Assembly (NCBI RefSeq): GCF_900116515.1
Contig: NZ_FPBA01000014.1
Coordinates: forward strand, 88,278 to 152,277
Reading direction: 5' to 3'
DNA: 64,000 nt
Source of the DNA: Geodermatophilus amargosae
GTDB taxonomy: Bacteria; Actinomycetota; Actinomycetes; Mycobacteriales; Geodermatophilaceae
The notes below the pieces were generated by a model that was not told the origin of the DNA, made no database searches, and saw nothing but the letters and a program-made list of their open reading frames with translations. The position numbers were made by a program, and so were the translations under genes. Below are positions 9,423 through 17,539 of the stretch, piece by piece. The first letter of the stretch is position 1. Every line of letters starts with the position of its first letter.

Positions 9423-10970
9423 TCAGTGGCCGTGCCCGCCGGGGCCGTGGACGCCCGCGCCGGCTACGGGCTTGCCGGCGGGAACGGTGAGCAGGGTGAG
9501 CAGGAAGAGGGCGGCGAGGACCCCGGCGGTGGCGGCGAAGGCGCGGCCGTAGCCGTCGATCAGGCCGGCGGATGTCGCGAGGTCCCCGGCGACGGCGGTG
9601 AGCCCGGCGACGCCGAGAGCGGCGCCGATCTCGTGGCCGGTCATCATCAGCCCCGAGGCCAGACCCGACTGGTCGTCGGGGACGTCGCTCATCGCGGCGA
9701 CTGCGATGGCGACGAACATCGGGCCGACGCCGGCACCCACGAGCAGGAGACCGGGCAGCACGTCGGCGGCGTAGGACGTTCCGCCGGCGTGCGCGGAGAG
9801 CAGGAGGACGCCGACGGCCATGATGGGCAGGCCGGTGAGGATCAGTGCCCGGGCGCCGACGTGTCCGATGACCTTCGACGCGACCGTGGCGGCTGCCGTG
9901 ATGGCGGCGGCCAGCGGCAGGAACCGCAGACCGGTGACGACCGCGGAGGCGCCGAGGACGCCCTGCAGGTACAGCGAGGTCAGGAAGATCGCGCCGACCA
10001 CCACGCCGGTGACGCCGGCCATCACCGCCGAGGCGGAGACCAGCGAGCGGATCCGCCAGGTGGCGGGAGGCACCAACGGATCGGCGGCCCGGCGTTCCAG
10101 GAGGGCGAATGCGCCGAGCAGCGCCGCGGCGAGGATGAGGGAGACCCAGGTGCGCGGCGCCGTCCAGCCTGCGGAGCGGGTGGCCTCGATGCCGAACACC
10201 AGGGCCAGCAGCCCACCGACCAGGGTCAGTGCACCGGGCACGTCGAGGCGCCGCAGCGCGCCGGGCTGCGATCCGCCGCGGGCCACCGACCGCATCGTGC
10301 CGAGGACGACGGCGGCGCCGATCGGCACGTTGATGAAGAACACCGCACGCCAGCCCAAGGCGCTGGTGAGCGCGCCGCCGAACAGCACACCGGCGGCGAT
10401 GCCGAGGCTGCCGACAGTGCCCCACACGGCGAGGGCGGTCTGCCGCTGCCGGCCGGCGTAGGCGGTCATGATGATCGACAGCGCGGCCGGGGTGAGCAGC
10501 GCGGCACCGGCACCTTGGGCGGCGCGACCCAGGATGAGCGTGAGCGGGGTCTGCGCCAAGCCGCTGACCAGCGAGGCGGCGGTGAACAGGCCGATGCCGG
10601 CGAGGAACGCGCCCCGCCGGTTGAGCAGGTCGGCGATCCGTCCGCCCAGCAGCAGCAGGCCACCGGAGAGCAGCACGTAGGCACTGATCACCCACTGGTA
10701 GTGGGTCGCTGACAGGCGCAGGTCCTCGCCGATGGACGGCAGCGCGACGTTCACCACCGACACGTCCAGGATCACCATGAACTGCGCGGCGATCATCAGC
10801 GCGAACACCGTCCACGGCCGGCGCGGCTCGTCGTCGGCGGCGGCCGCCGAGTGGCCCGGCGCCGGGTGGACCGGCTGCCCGTGGGCGTGGGCGGGGGGTG
10901 CGCCGTGGCTGGGGCCGTGCGGTCGCTCGGCGGTGTGGGCAGCCGGTTCGGCGGTGGGGTGGGCCGACAT
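9423..10970 (-). CDS. DHA2-family (EmrB/QacA-like) MFS exporter
   Basis: This 515-aa 14-TM major facilitator has motif D1/A regions LDVSVVNVALPSIG and GGRIADLLNRRG, and motif C GWRAVFFINVPIGA. These mark the DHA2 drug:H+ antiporters. A His-rich ~50-residue N-terminal tail and a His/Gly-rich C-terminus (GVHGPGGHGH) are unusual and could bind metal. ATG 10970 has GAGGAG close upstream. It is divergent from the LAL regulator at 11098, and the intergenic stretch carries the shared 17-nt motif. Confidence 0.9.
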   Translation of the reverse strand: MSAHPTAEPAAHTAERPHGPSHGAPPAHAHGQPVHPAPGHSAAAADDEPRRPWTVFALMIAAQFMVILDVSVVNVALPSIGEDLRLSATHYQWVISAYVLLSGGLLLLGGRIADLLNRRGAFLAGIGLFTAASLVSGLAQTPLTLILGRAAQGAGAALLTPAALSIIMTAYAGRQRQTALAVWGTVGSLGIAAGVLFGGALTSALGWRAVFFINVPIGAAVVLGTMRSVARGGSQPGALRRLDVPGALTLVGGLLALVFGIEATRSAGWTAPRTWVSLILAAALLGAFALLERRAADPLVPPATWRIRSLVSASAVMAGVTGVVVGAIFLTSLYLQGVLGASAVVTGLRFLPLAAAITAAATVASKVIGHVGARALILTGLPIMAVGVLLLSAHAGGTSYAADVLPGLLLVGAGVGPMFVAIAVAAMSDVPDDQSGLASGLMMTGHEIGAALGVAGLTAVAGDLATSAGLIDGYGRAFAATAGVLAALFLLTLLTVPAGKPVAGAGVHGPGGHGH

Positions 10971-11034
10971 GGCTCCTCCTCGGGTGGGGTCTGCGGTGTG
11001 GCCGCCACGCTCGCCGCCGCCGAGGTCGCTCACG

Positions 11035-11051
11035 CCGGGAGAATCACCAGG
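11035..11051 (-). promoter_or_regulatory. Shared 17-nt motif between exporter and LAL regulator
   Basis: This copy reads CCTGGTGATTCTCCCGG toward the exporter, 65 nt before its start and 47 nt before the regulator start. It may serve both divergent genes. Confidence 0.5.
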
Positions 11052-11097
11052 ATCGTGATCACCGGCCCTGTCCGCGGCGGTCGGTACGGTTCCGCTC

Positions 11098-13803
11098 GTG
11101 CTGGTCGGACGGGACCGCGAACGTGCGGCGATCACTGCGCTGCTCGACGCCGCGCGTGCCGGAGCCGGCGGGTCGCTGGTGGTCCGCGGCGTGGCCGGGT
11201 CGGGCAAGTCGACGCTGCTGGCCGACGCGGTGACGGCCGCCTCCGGCATGCGGGTGATGCGCACGTCGGGGGTGGAGTCGGAGTCCCCGCTGGCGTTCGC
11301 CGCGCTGCAACGGCTGCTGTGGCCGCTGCGCCCCCGCATCGACAGCCTGCCCGCGCCACAGCGCGCCGCGCTGCGGGCCGCACTGGGCGAGGCCGCGGGC
11401 GAGGGCGACCGGTTCCTGGCGTTCCTGGGCACGCTGAGCCTGCTCGCCGACGCCGCCGAGGACGCACCCGTCCTCGCCGTGGTCGACGACGCGCAGTGGC
11501 TGGATGACGCCTCGGCCGCGGCGCTGCTGTTCGCCGCCCGCCGGCTGCAGGCGGAGCGGGTCGCGCTGCTGTTCGCCGCCCGCGACGGCGAGGCCTACGG
11601 CTTCGACGTCCCTGACCTGCCGACAGTCGTCCTCGGCGGCATCACCGGAGCGGCCGCCGACACGCTGCTGGCCGCCCGGGCGCACGGTGCGGTCGACCCG
11701 GCGGTCCGCGACCGGCTGGTCGCCGCCACCGCGGGCAACCCGCTCGCCCTAGGTGAGCTCGCCGGGGTTCTGACCGGCGACCAGCTGGCCGGCCGGGCAC
11801 CTCTGCCGACGGCCCTGCCGCTGACCGGCGGGGTGGAGCGCGGGTTCCTCGACCGCTACCGGCGGCTGGCCGAGCCGACGCAGCGCTTCGTGCTGATCGC
11901 CGCCGCCGACGACACCGGCCTGCTGACCGTCGTGCGCGACGCCGCCGAGGAGCTGGACGCCGGCGAAGAGGCCCTCGACGAGGCCGAACGGTCCGGGCTG
12001 CTCACGGTCGACGGCAACGCCGTCTCCCTCTACCACCCGCTGGTGCGCTCGGCGGTGTACCGCGCAGCGACCAGCGCCCAGCGCCGCGCCGCGCACCGGG
12101 CGCTGGCCGACGTGCTCGGCGCCGACCCCGACCGCCGCGCCTGGCACCTGGCCGCGGCCGCCGACCGCCTCGATGACGCCGTCGTCGCCGCGCTCGACGG
12201 GGTGGCCGAGCGTGCGTCCGGGCGGGGCGGACACGAGGCGGCCGCCGCCGCCTGGGCACGCGCCGCGGAGCTCACCGCGGACTCGGCCGCGCGGGCCCGC
12301 AGGCTCGCCGCCGCGGCGCACGCGGCGTGGTTCGCCGCACAGCCGGAGCGGGCCAACTCGCTGGCCGAGGCGGCCCGCCCACTGGCCACCGATCCGCTGC
12401 TGCGCGCCGACGTGGACCGGCTACGGGCACGGGTGGAGTGGAACGTCGGGTCGCCGCTGGTCGGGCACCGCATCCTGCTGCACGCGGCTACCGAAGTCGC
12501 CGACGTCGACATCGACCGCGCCCGGGCGATGACCATGCTGGCCGCGGCGGTCGGCACCCACGCCGGCGAGGGCGCCGAGGACATGACCGCCCAAGCGGCC
12601 CGGCTCGGCGACCCGGCCACCGCCGACGACGACCGCGGCCGCTGCTACGCCCGGCTGCTGTCCGGGTTCGTGCACGCCCGCGCCGGGCGCTGGCCCCAGG
12701 CCGCCGCGCAGTTCCGCCCGGCGTTCACCGAGTGCGACGCCGGCGAGGACGAGTACCTGCGGTCCAACCTCGGCGTGGCCGCCTTCCTGCTCGGCGACGC
12801 CGAGTCCGTCCTCACCCAGCACACACGGCTGCTGTCCTGGGCGCGTGAGTCCGGCGCGCTGGTCACCATCGTCTACGCGCTCACCCTACGGGCATTCGGC
12901 GAGATCGCCACCGGTGACTGGCGGGCGGCCCTAGCCGGCGCAGCCGAGGCCCTCGACCTGGCCACCGGCAGCGGCCAGCCAGCGCTCACCCGATTCCCGC
13001 ACGCCTGGCTCGCGCTGCTGGCCGCGCTCCGCGACCAGCCCGCGCAGCTGGCCGAGCACCTCGCCGCGGTGGACAGCACCCCAGGCGCCGGGGTGACCGC
13101 GCCGATCGTCGGCGACCTCATCCGCTGGGCCCGCGGACTGACCGCCGACACCCCCGCGGCGGCGGTGCATCACCTCCAGCAGCTGGGCCAGGGCACTGCC
13201 ACCGTCGCCCGGCTGGCCGCCCTCGACCGGCTGGAGACCGCCGTTCGTGCCGACCGCCCCGACCTGGCGCGGACCTGGGCCGACGAGCTCGAGGACTTCG
13301 GTTCGGCCGTCGACGCCGGATGGGCGCTCGCCGCCGCCGCCTACGGCCGGGCATTGCTCGCCGAGGGGGCAGACGTCGAGGCGGAGTTCGAACGGGCGGT
13401 CAAGCACGCTGACGCCACCACCCACCGGTTCGACCGCGCCCGCATCCACCTCGGCTTCGGCGAGCACCTGCGCCGAGCGCGCCGTCGCGTCGACGCCCGC
13501 GCCCACCTGCGCGACGCCCTGGAGGTGTTCGAGGAACTCGGCGCCACCCGCTGGGCGACCCGCGCGACCACCGAACTACGGGCCTCCGGAGAGACCGCCC
13601 GCCGCCGTGACGTCACCACCACCACCGAACTGACCGCGCAGGAACGCCAGGTCGCGGCCCTGGTCCGACAAGGCCTGTCCAACCGGGACGTCGCCGCACG
13701 GCTGTTCGTGTCCCCACGCACCGTCGACTTCCACCTGCGCAACGTCTTCAGCAAGCTCGGCGTGGCCTCCCGCGCCGAGCTCACCGCACTACCGCTCGAC
13801 TGA
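11098..13803 (+). CDS. LAL-type LuxR transcriptional regulator with N-terminal ATPase
   Basis: This 901-aa protein has an N-terminal STAND/AAA ATPase (Walker A GVAGSGKS at 31-38; Walker B VLAVVDDAQ at 125-133), a long TPR-like alpha-helical middle and a C-terminal LuxR HTH (~845-895, with LTAQERQVAALV and SNRDVAARLFVSPRTV). LAL regulators are large MalT-like activators that sense a ligand through ATPase and TPR parts. It starts with GTG. It lies divergent from the DHA2 exporter and upstream of 13950, and the 17-nt motif flanks it on both sides, so it is the likeliest regulator of the motif-bearing genes. That link is inference. Confidence 0.92.
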   Translation: MLVGRDRERAAITALLDAARAGAGGSLVVRGVAGSGKSTLLADAVTAASGMRVMRTSGVESESPLAFAALQRLLWPLRPRIDSLPAPQRAALRAALGEAAGEGDRFLAFLGTLSLLADAAEDAPVLAVVDDAQWLDDASAAALLFAARRLQAERVALLFAARDGEAYGFDVPDLPTVVLGGITGAAADTLLAARAHGAVDPAVRDRLVAATAGNPLALGELAGVLTGDQLAGRAPLPTALPLTGGVERGFLDRYRRLAEPTQRFVLIAAADDTGLLTVVRDAAEELDAGEEALDEAERSGLLTVDGNAVSLYHPLVRSAVYRAATSAQRRAAHRALADVLGADPDRRAWHLAAAADRLDDAVVAALDGVAERASGRGGHEAAAAAWARAAELTADSAARARRLAAAAHAAWFAAQPERANSLAEAARPLATDPLLRADVDRLRARVEWNVGSPLVGHRILLHAATEVADVDIDRARAMTMLAAAVGTHAGEGAEDMTAQAARLGDPATADDDRGRCYARLLSGFVHARAGRWPQAAAQFRPAFTECDAGEDEYLRSNLGVAAFLLGDAESVLTQHTRLLSWARESGALVTIVYALTLRAFGEIATGDWRAALAGAAEALDLATGSGQPALTRFPHAWLALLAALRDQPAQLAEHLAAVDSTPGAGVTAPIVGDLIRWARGLTADTPAAAVHHLQQLGQGTATVARLAALDRLETAVRADRPDLARTWADELEDFGSAVDAGWALAAAAYGRALLAEGADVEAEFERAVKHADATTHRFDRARIHLGFGEHLRRARRRVDARAHLRDALEVFEELGATRWATRATTELRASGETARRRDVTTTTELTAQERQVAALVRQGLSNRDVAARLFVSPRTVDFHLRNVFSKLGVASRAELTALPLD

Positions 13804-13844
13804 CCCCCCCCCAGCACGCCCCCCGGGGCCACCCGCATGTCCGA

Positions 13845-13861
13845 CCTGGCGGTCACCCCGG
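13845..13861 (+). promoter_or_regulatory. Shared 17-nt motif, distal copy upstream of the 13950 gene
   Basis: This copy reads CCTGGCGGTCACCCCGG. A second copy begins 24 nt downstream, so the promoter has tandem sites. Confidence 0.5.
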
Positions 13862-13868
13862 TGGCGGA

Positions 13869-13885
13869 CCTGGCGGTTTTCCCGG
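13869..13885 (+). promoter_or_regulatory. Shared 17-nt motif, proximal copy upstream of the 13950 gene
   Basis: This copy reads CCTGGCGGTTTTCCCGG and ends 64 nt before ATG 13950, the same spacing as at the other promoters. Confidence 0.55.
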
Positions 13886-13949
13886 CGTGACCCCGCCGGC
13901 CCCCTCCTAGCGTTCGAGCCAGCCCAGCCCGGACCAAGGAGCCCCTCTC

Positions 13950-14423
13950 ATGACCCGCACCACCGCGGCGCCCACGGAGTTGGCCACCCGCCGCAGCGGC
14001 GGCCTACGCGGCGCGCTGGCCCGCCGCTGGCCGGCCGCGCTCGGCGCCGTCGCCGCCGTCTCCAGCCTCGTGCTCGTCGCCCCGCTGCCCGCTCCCGCGC
14101 AGGTCTCGATCAGCGCCTGGTGCGTGCTGCTCGCCGCGGTGATCTACCTGACCTGGGGCACCGCCCGCGGCGACCTCGGCGACCGGCGGCTGCTGACCGC
14201 GCAGACCGCGGCCGTCCTCGCCTTCGGCGCGGTGGCCATGGCGGCGGTCGCCGTCGACCCGGCCACCGCCCGCTACGTGCTGGCCGCCGGCTGGCTCGCC
14301 CACGCCACCTGGGACGTCGCCCACCACCGCATCGGGCGGGTCGTGCCCCGCTGGTACGCCGAGACCTGCCTGGTCGCCGACCTCACCCTCGCCACCGTGC
14401 TGCTCACCATCGGCCTCGGCTGA
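13950..14423 (+). CDS. Small integral membrane protein (4 TM)
   Basis: This 157-aa protein has about four hydrophobic helices (residues ~30-50, 55-70, 88-112 and 138-156). A conserved-looking segment (ATWDVAHHRIGRVVPRWYAE) precedes the last helix. I have seen similar uncharacterised actinobacterial membrane proteins with the VVPRWYAE element, but know of no assigned function. It is preceded by tandem copies of the 17-nt motif and an AAGGAG site, and followed 56 nt later by a flavoprotein gene, so the two probably form one transcript. Confidence 0.8.
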   Translation: MTRTTAAPTELATRRSGGLRGALARRWPAALGAVAAVSSLVLVAPLPAPAQVSISAWCVLLAAVIYLTWGTARGDLGDRRLLTAQTAAVLAFGAVAMAAVAVDPATARYVLAAGWLAHATWDVAHHRIGRVVPRWYAETCLVADLTLATVLLTIGLG

Positions 14424-14479
14424 CCGCCGCTGGCCCGCCAGCCCTGCCCGTTCCACCCGTCGTCCTGTCAGGAGATCTC

Positions 14480-15610
14480 ATGCCCACGCCGCTGCCCCTG
14501 CCCCGCTCCACCGCCGATGAGGTCCTCGATGTGCTCGTCGTCGGCGCCGGCCAGGCCGGCCTCGCCCTCGGCCACCACCTCAGCGCCCAGGGTGCGGACT
14601 TCCTGCTCGTCGACGCCGCACCCGAGATCGGCTCCTCGTGGCGGTCCCGCTGGGACTCGCTGCGGCTGTTCAGCCCCGCGCAGTACGACTCGCTACCGGG
14701 CCTGCCGTTCCCCGCACCCGCCGACACCCACCCGACCAAGGACGAGGTCGCCGACTACCTGGCCGCCTACGTCGACCACTTCGCCTTGCCGGTGCGCCTC
14801 TCCACTCCGGTGTTCAGGCTGCACCGCGACGCCGACGGCACCTTCGCGGCGACCACTCCGACCGGCACGGTGCGCGCCCGGCAGGTCGTCGTCGCCACCG
14901 GCCCGTTCCAGACCCCGCACATTCCCACCCTCGCCGACCGGCTGGACCCGGACGTGAGGCAGCTGCACAGCGCCGAGTACCGCAACCCCACCCAGCTGCC
15001 CGGCGACGGCCGCGTGCTCGTCGTCGGAGCGGCCAACTCCGGCCTGCAGATCGCCGCCGAACTGGCCGCCACCCAGGCGGTGACGGTGGCCGTCGGCACC
15101 CGTCCGACCGAGCTGCCCCAGCGCATCGCCGGCCGCGACTTGTTCTTCTGGCTGACCCGCTCGGGGTTCTTCACCGTACCCAGCCACACCCGTATCGCTC
15201 GCCGGCTGCGGGCGCGCGGCGATCTGGTCATCGGCACCCGCAGCCGCGACCTGCGCCGCCGCGGCATCGACTTCCGGCCGCGGCTGACCGACATCGACGG
15301 CCGCACGGCCCGGTTCGCCGACGGCAGTAGCGTCGCCGTCGACGCGGTCGTGTGGGCCACCGGCTACCGGCCCGACTACTCCTGGCTGCACGTACCCGGT
15401 GTCGTCGTCGACGGGGCCGTGCGCCACACCGCCGGGGTCACCGACGTGCCCGGGCTGTACTTCCTCGGGCTGCCGTGGCAGACCTGCCGCGGCTCGGCAC
15501 TGCTCGGCTTCGTCGGCGCCGACGCCGCCGCTCTCGCCGGCCGCCTGGCCGCCGACGCCGCCCAGCCCGAGCGGCCGACGCCGGTGACCCCGGCGGTTCT
15601 CCAGGCGTGA
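14480..15610 (+). CDS. CzcO-like NAD(P)/FAD-dependent oxidoreductase (flavin monooxygenase family)
   Basis: This 376-aa flavoprotein has an N-terminal FAD dinucleotide motif (VVGAGQAGLALGHHL, ~15-35), the segment GSSWRSRWDSLRLFSP typical of CzcO/FMO-like proteins, a second NAD(P)H dinucleotide motif (VLVVGAANSGLQIAAEL, ~178-194) and a C-terminal ATGYRPDYSW motif. Family members oxygenate or reduce small molecules; some sit in metal-resistance loci. ATG 14480 has an AGGAGA site. The promoter motif it shares with copA and copZ suggests a role in the same stress response; the substrate is unknown. Confidence 0.88.
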   Translation: MPTPLPLPRSTADEVLDVLVVGAGQAGLALGHHLSAQGADFLLVDAAPEIGSSWRSRWDSLRLFSPAQYDSLPGLPFPAPADTHPTKDEVADYLAAYVDHFALPVRLSTPVFRLHRDADGTFAATTPTGTVRARQVVVATGPFQTPHIPTLADRLDPDVRQLHSAEYRNPTQLPGDGRVLVVGAANSGLQIAAELAATQAVTVAVGTRPTELPQRIAGRDLFFWLTRSGFFTVPSHTRIARRLRARGDLVIGTRSRDLRRRGIDFRPRLTDIDGRTARFADGSSVAVDAVVWATGYRPDYSWLHVPGVVVDGAVRHTAGVTDVPGLYFLGLPWQTCRGSALLGFVGADAAALAGRLAADAAQPERPTPVTPAVLQA

Positions 15611-16332
15611 CGCCGGTTCCGCGGCGAGGGCGGGACGGGTCCGGCGGCACCGAGCCGGGGTCGGTGCCGCCCCTGGTCGAGCCGGAACGGCGGATAGCGG
15701 TCGGTCATGAGCGCCGCGTAGGTAGCCACCCGCAGCGCCCACCGGTCGATGCCGAGGACGACGTCGTGGAGCGGCCCGGGGTAGCGGGCGGTGAACAGCA
15801 GCACGATCGCGGCAATCAGGACGAGCAGGCTCAGCAGGCCGCCGGCGCCCCAGTCGGTGCCCCAGTCGCTGTGTCCCGCCGCGGGTGCCCAGCCACAACC
15901 CGCCACCGACGAAGACGGCGAGGACGAGGAAGTGCGGGATGACCAGCAGCCACTTCACGAAGATGAGGCCCCGGGACAGCCGTTCGGGGTAGGCCACGTC
16001 CAGGTCCGCCGGATAGTCGGGCACGTCGGCAAGCGTGAACGACGAACAACGGTCGGTGCCCAGGGCGCCGTAGCCGTAGCCGTAGTAGTGCACGCGCCAG
16101 GACCACCGCATGACTCCGACGTTGAGGTCGAACAGCGACCCGGATAGCGACCCGTGAACAGGATCGCGAAGAACGCGATCACCGTGACGACGACAAGGGC
16201 CACCGACAGGAAGAACAGCACGACGTAGTGCGGAATCAACAGCAGCCACTTCACCAGCCACAACCCGCGGGAAAGCGACGGGTCCAGTGCCGCGTCGACG
16301 CGTACCGGATAGGACGTCCGGGGATCGGTCAC
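15611..16332 (-). pseudogene. DUF4389 membrane protein gene broken by several frameshifts
   Basis: A GTG at 16332 overlaps the upstream stop as GTGA and opens a DUF4389-like protein with two TM helices near LLIPHYVVLFFLSVALVVV. Near 16145, within GRYPG, the frame shifts. The family continues in another frame (FDLNVGVMRWSWRVHYY, then ADVPDYPADLDVAYPERLSRG and another TM pair). Near 15880 it shifts again into a TM stretch and RYPGPLHDVVLGIDRW, and a third shift near 15680 follows RLDQG. DUF4389 proteins are small actinobacterial membrane proteins of unknown role. Either the gene is dead or the assembly has indels in G-runs. Confidence 0.7.
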
Positions 16333-17348
16333 GTCACGCTCCCCGAGGCCGGGGTCTTGACGTTGCAGGGGCGAATGGAGACGACGAGCTTGCCGCGGGC
16401 CTGCCCGCCCTGCATCCGCTCGATGGCCGCAGGGACCTCGCGGAGGGGGTAGATGCGGTCGATCGCGGGGACGAGCTCTCCGGCCTCGATCAGGTCGCGC
16501 AGGGTCATCAGGTCGGCGGCCTTCTCCGACGCCACGAACGTGCCCATCTGCTGACCCACGAACAGCGACAGCACCTTGGCCCGGATCCCGCGGTCACTGC
16601 CACCGAGCAGCCGTCCGCCGGTCTCTCCGCCGACGATGACCAGTCGTCCGCGTGGGGTGAGGGCGCGCCGGAGACGTGGCAGCCGGGCGTTGCCGCCGAT
16701 GTCGATGATGACGTCGAAGCGGGGTCCGCCGTCGGCGAAGTCCTCATGGGCGTAGTCGATGACGTGATCGGCGCCCCGCGCCCGGACCAGGTCCGCCTTG
16801 CTGGTGCTGCACACACCGGTGACCTCGGCGCCCGACGCCTTGGCGATCTGCACCGCGAAGCTGCCCACTCCTCCCGAGGCGCCGATGACCAGCACCTTCT
16901 CACCGGGATGGACGCGTCCGAGGCTTCGGACTGCCTGCAGGGCGGTGCCCCCGGACACCGGGACGGCGGCCGCCTGCTCGAAGGAGAGGTTCGCCGGCTT
17001 CCGGGCCAGCTTGGCCGGTCGGGCGGACACGTACTCGGCGAAGGTGGCGGTGGCCATCCCGTACACCTCGTCGCCCGGGACGAAGCCGGTCACGTCGGCG
17101 CCGACGGCCTCGATCGTTCCGGCCAGGTTCCGGCCCGGGTTGGCGTACTTCGGCCGACGGAGACCGAACCCCGCGATCCGGATGGGGTAGGGGAGGCCGG
17201 CCATCATGTGCCAGGTCCCCCGGTCCACGCAGGCCGCGTGCACGCGCACCAGGACCTCGTCGCCTGCGATCGTGGGCTGGTCGATCTCCGTCAGCCGGAG
17301 GACGCCCTCGGGGTCAGGGCCGTAGCGGTCCTGGACGATGGCCGACAT
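16329..17348 (-). CDS. NAD(P)-dependent MDR oxidoreductase (quinone reductase-like)
   Basis: This ~339-aa zinc-independent medium-chain dehydrogenase/reductase has a GroES-like N-terminus (GDEVLVRVHAACVDRGTWH) and a Rossmann motif VLVIGASGGVGSFAVQIAK near residue 150. It lacks the Cys cluster of the structural zinc and the catalytic Cys-His zinc ligands, as in quinone reductase/RTN4IP1-like proteins. These reduce quinones or enones with NADPH in the cytosol. The start is uncertain: ATG 17348 is the first well-aligned Met, with in-frame starts at 17381 and 17420 and no strong ribosome site. The stop overlaps the DUF4389 start. Confidence 0.85.
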   Translation of the reverse strand: MSAIVQDRYGPDPEGVLRLTEIDQPTIAGDEVLVRVHAACVDRGTWHMMAGLPYPIRIAGFGLRRPKYANPGRNLAGTIEAVGADVTGFVPGDEVYGMATATFAEYVSARPAKLARKPANLSFEQAAAVPVSGGTALQAVRSLGRVHPGEKVLVIGASGGVGSFAVQIAKASGAEVTGVCSTSKADLVRARGADHVIDYAHEDFADGGPRFDVIIDIGGNARLPRLRRALTPRGRLVIVGGETGGRLLGGSDRGIRAKVLSLFVGQQMGTFVASEKAADLMTLRDLIEAGELVPAIDRIYPLREVPAAIERMQGGQARGKLVVSIRPCNVKTPASGSVT

Positions 17349-17539
17349 GGTTCGACGGCCGGGGGATGGGGCGTCGCCCATCTCGACGACATCTTCAGCG
17401 TGCACGTTCACGTTCTTCACCTCATGTGGGTCGACGGGGCTGACACCACGAGGATCCGGAGTGCGACGTCGCCGTCGCCTCCGTGGAACTACCTGGGTCG
17501 GACGATGTGCGTCAGGCGCTCGTCACCGGTCGCACGCGA

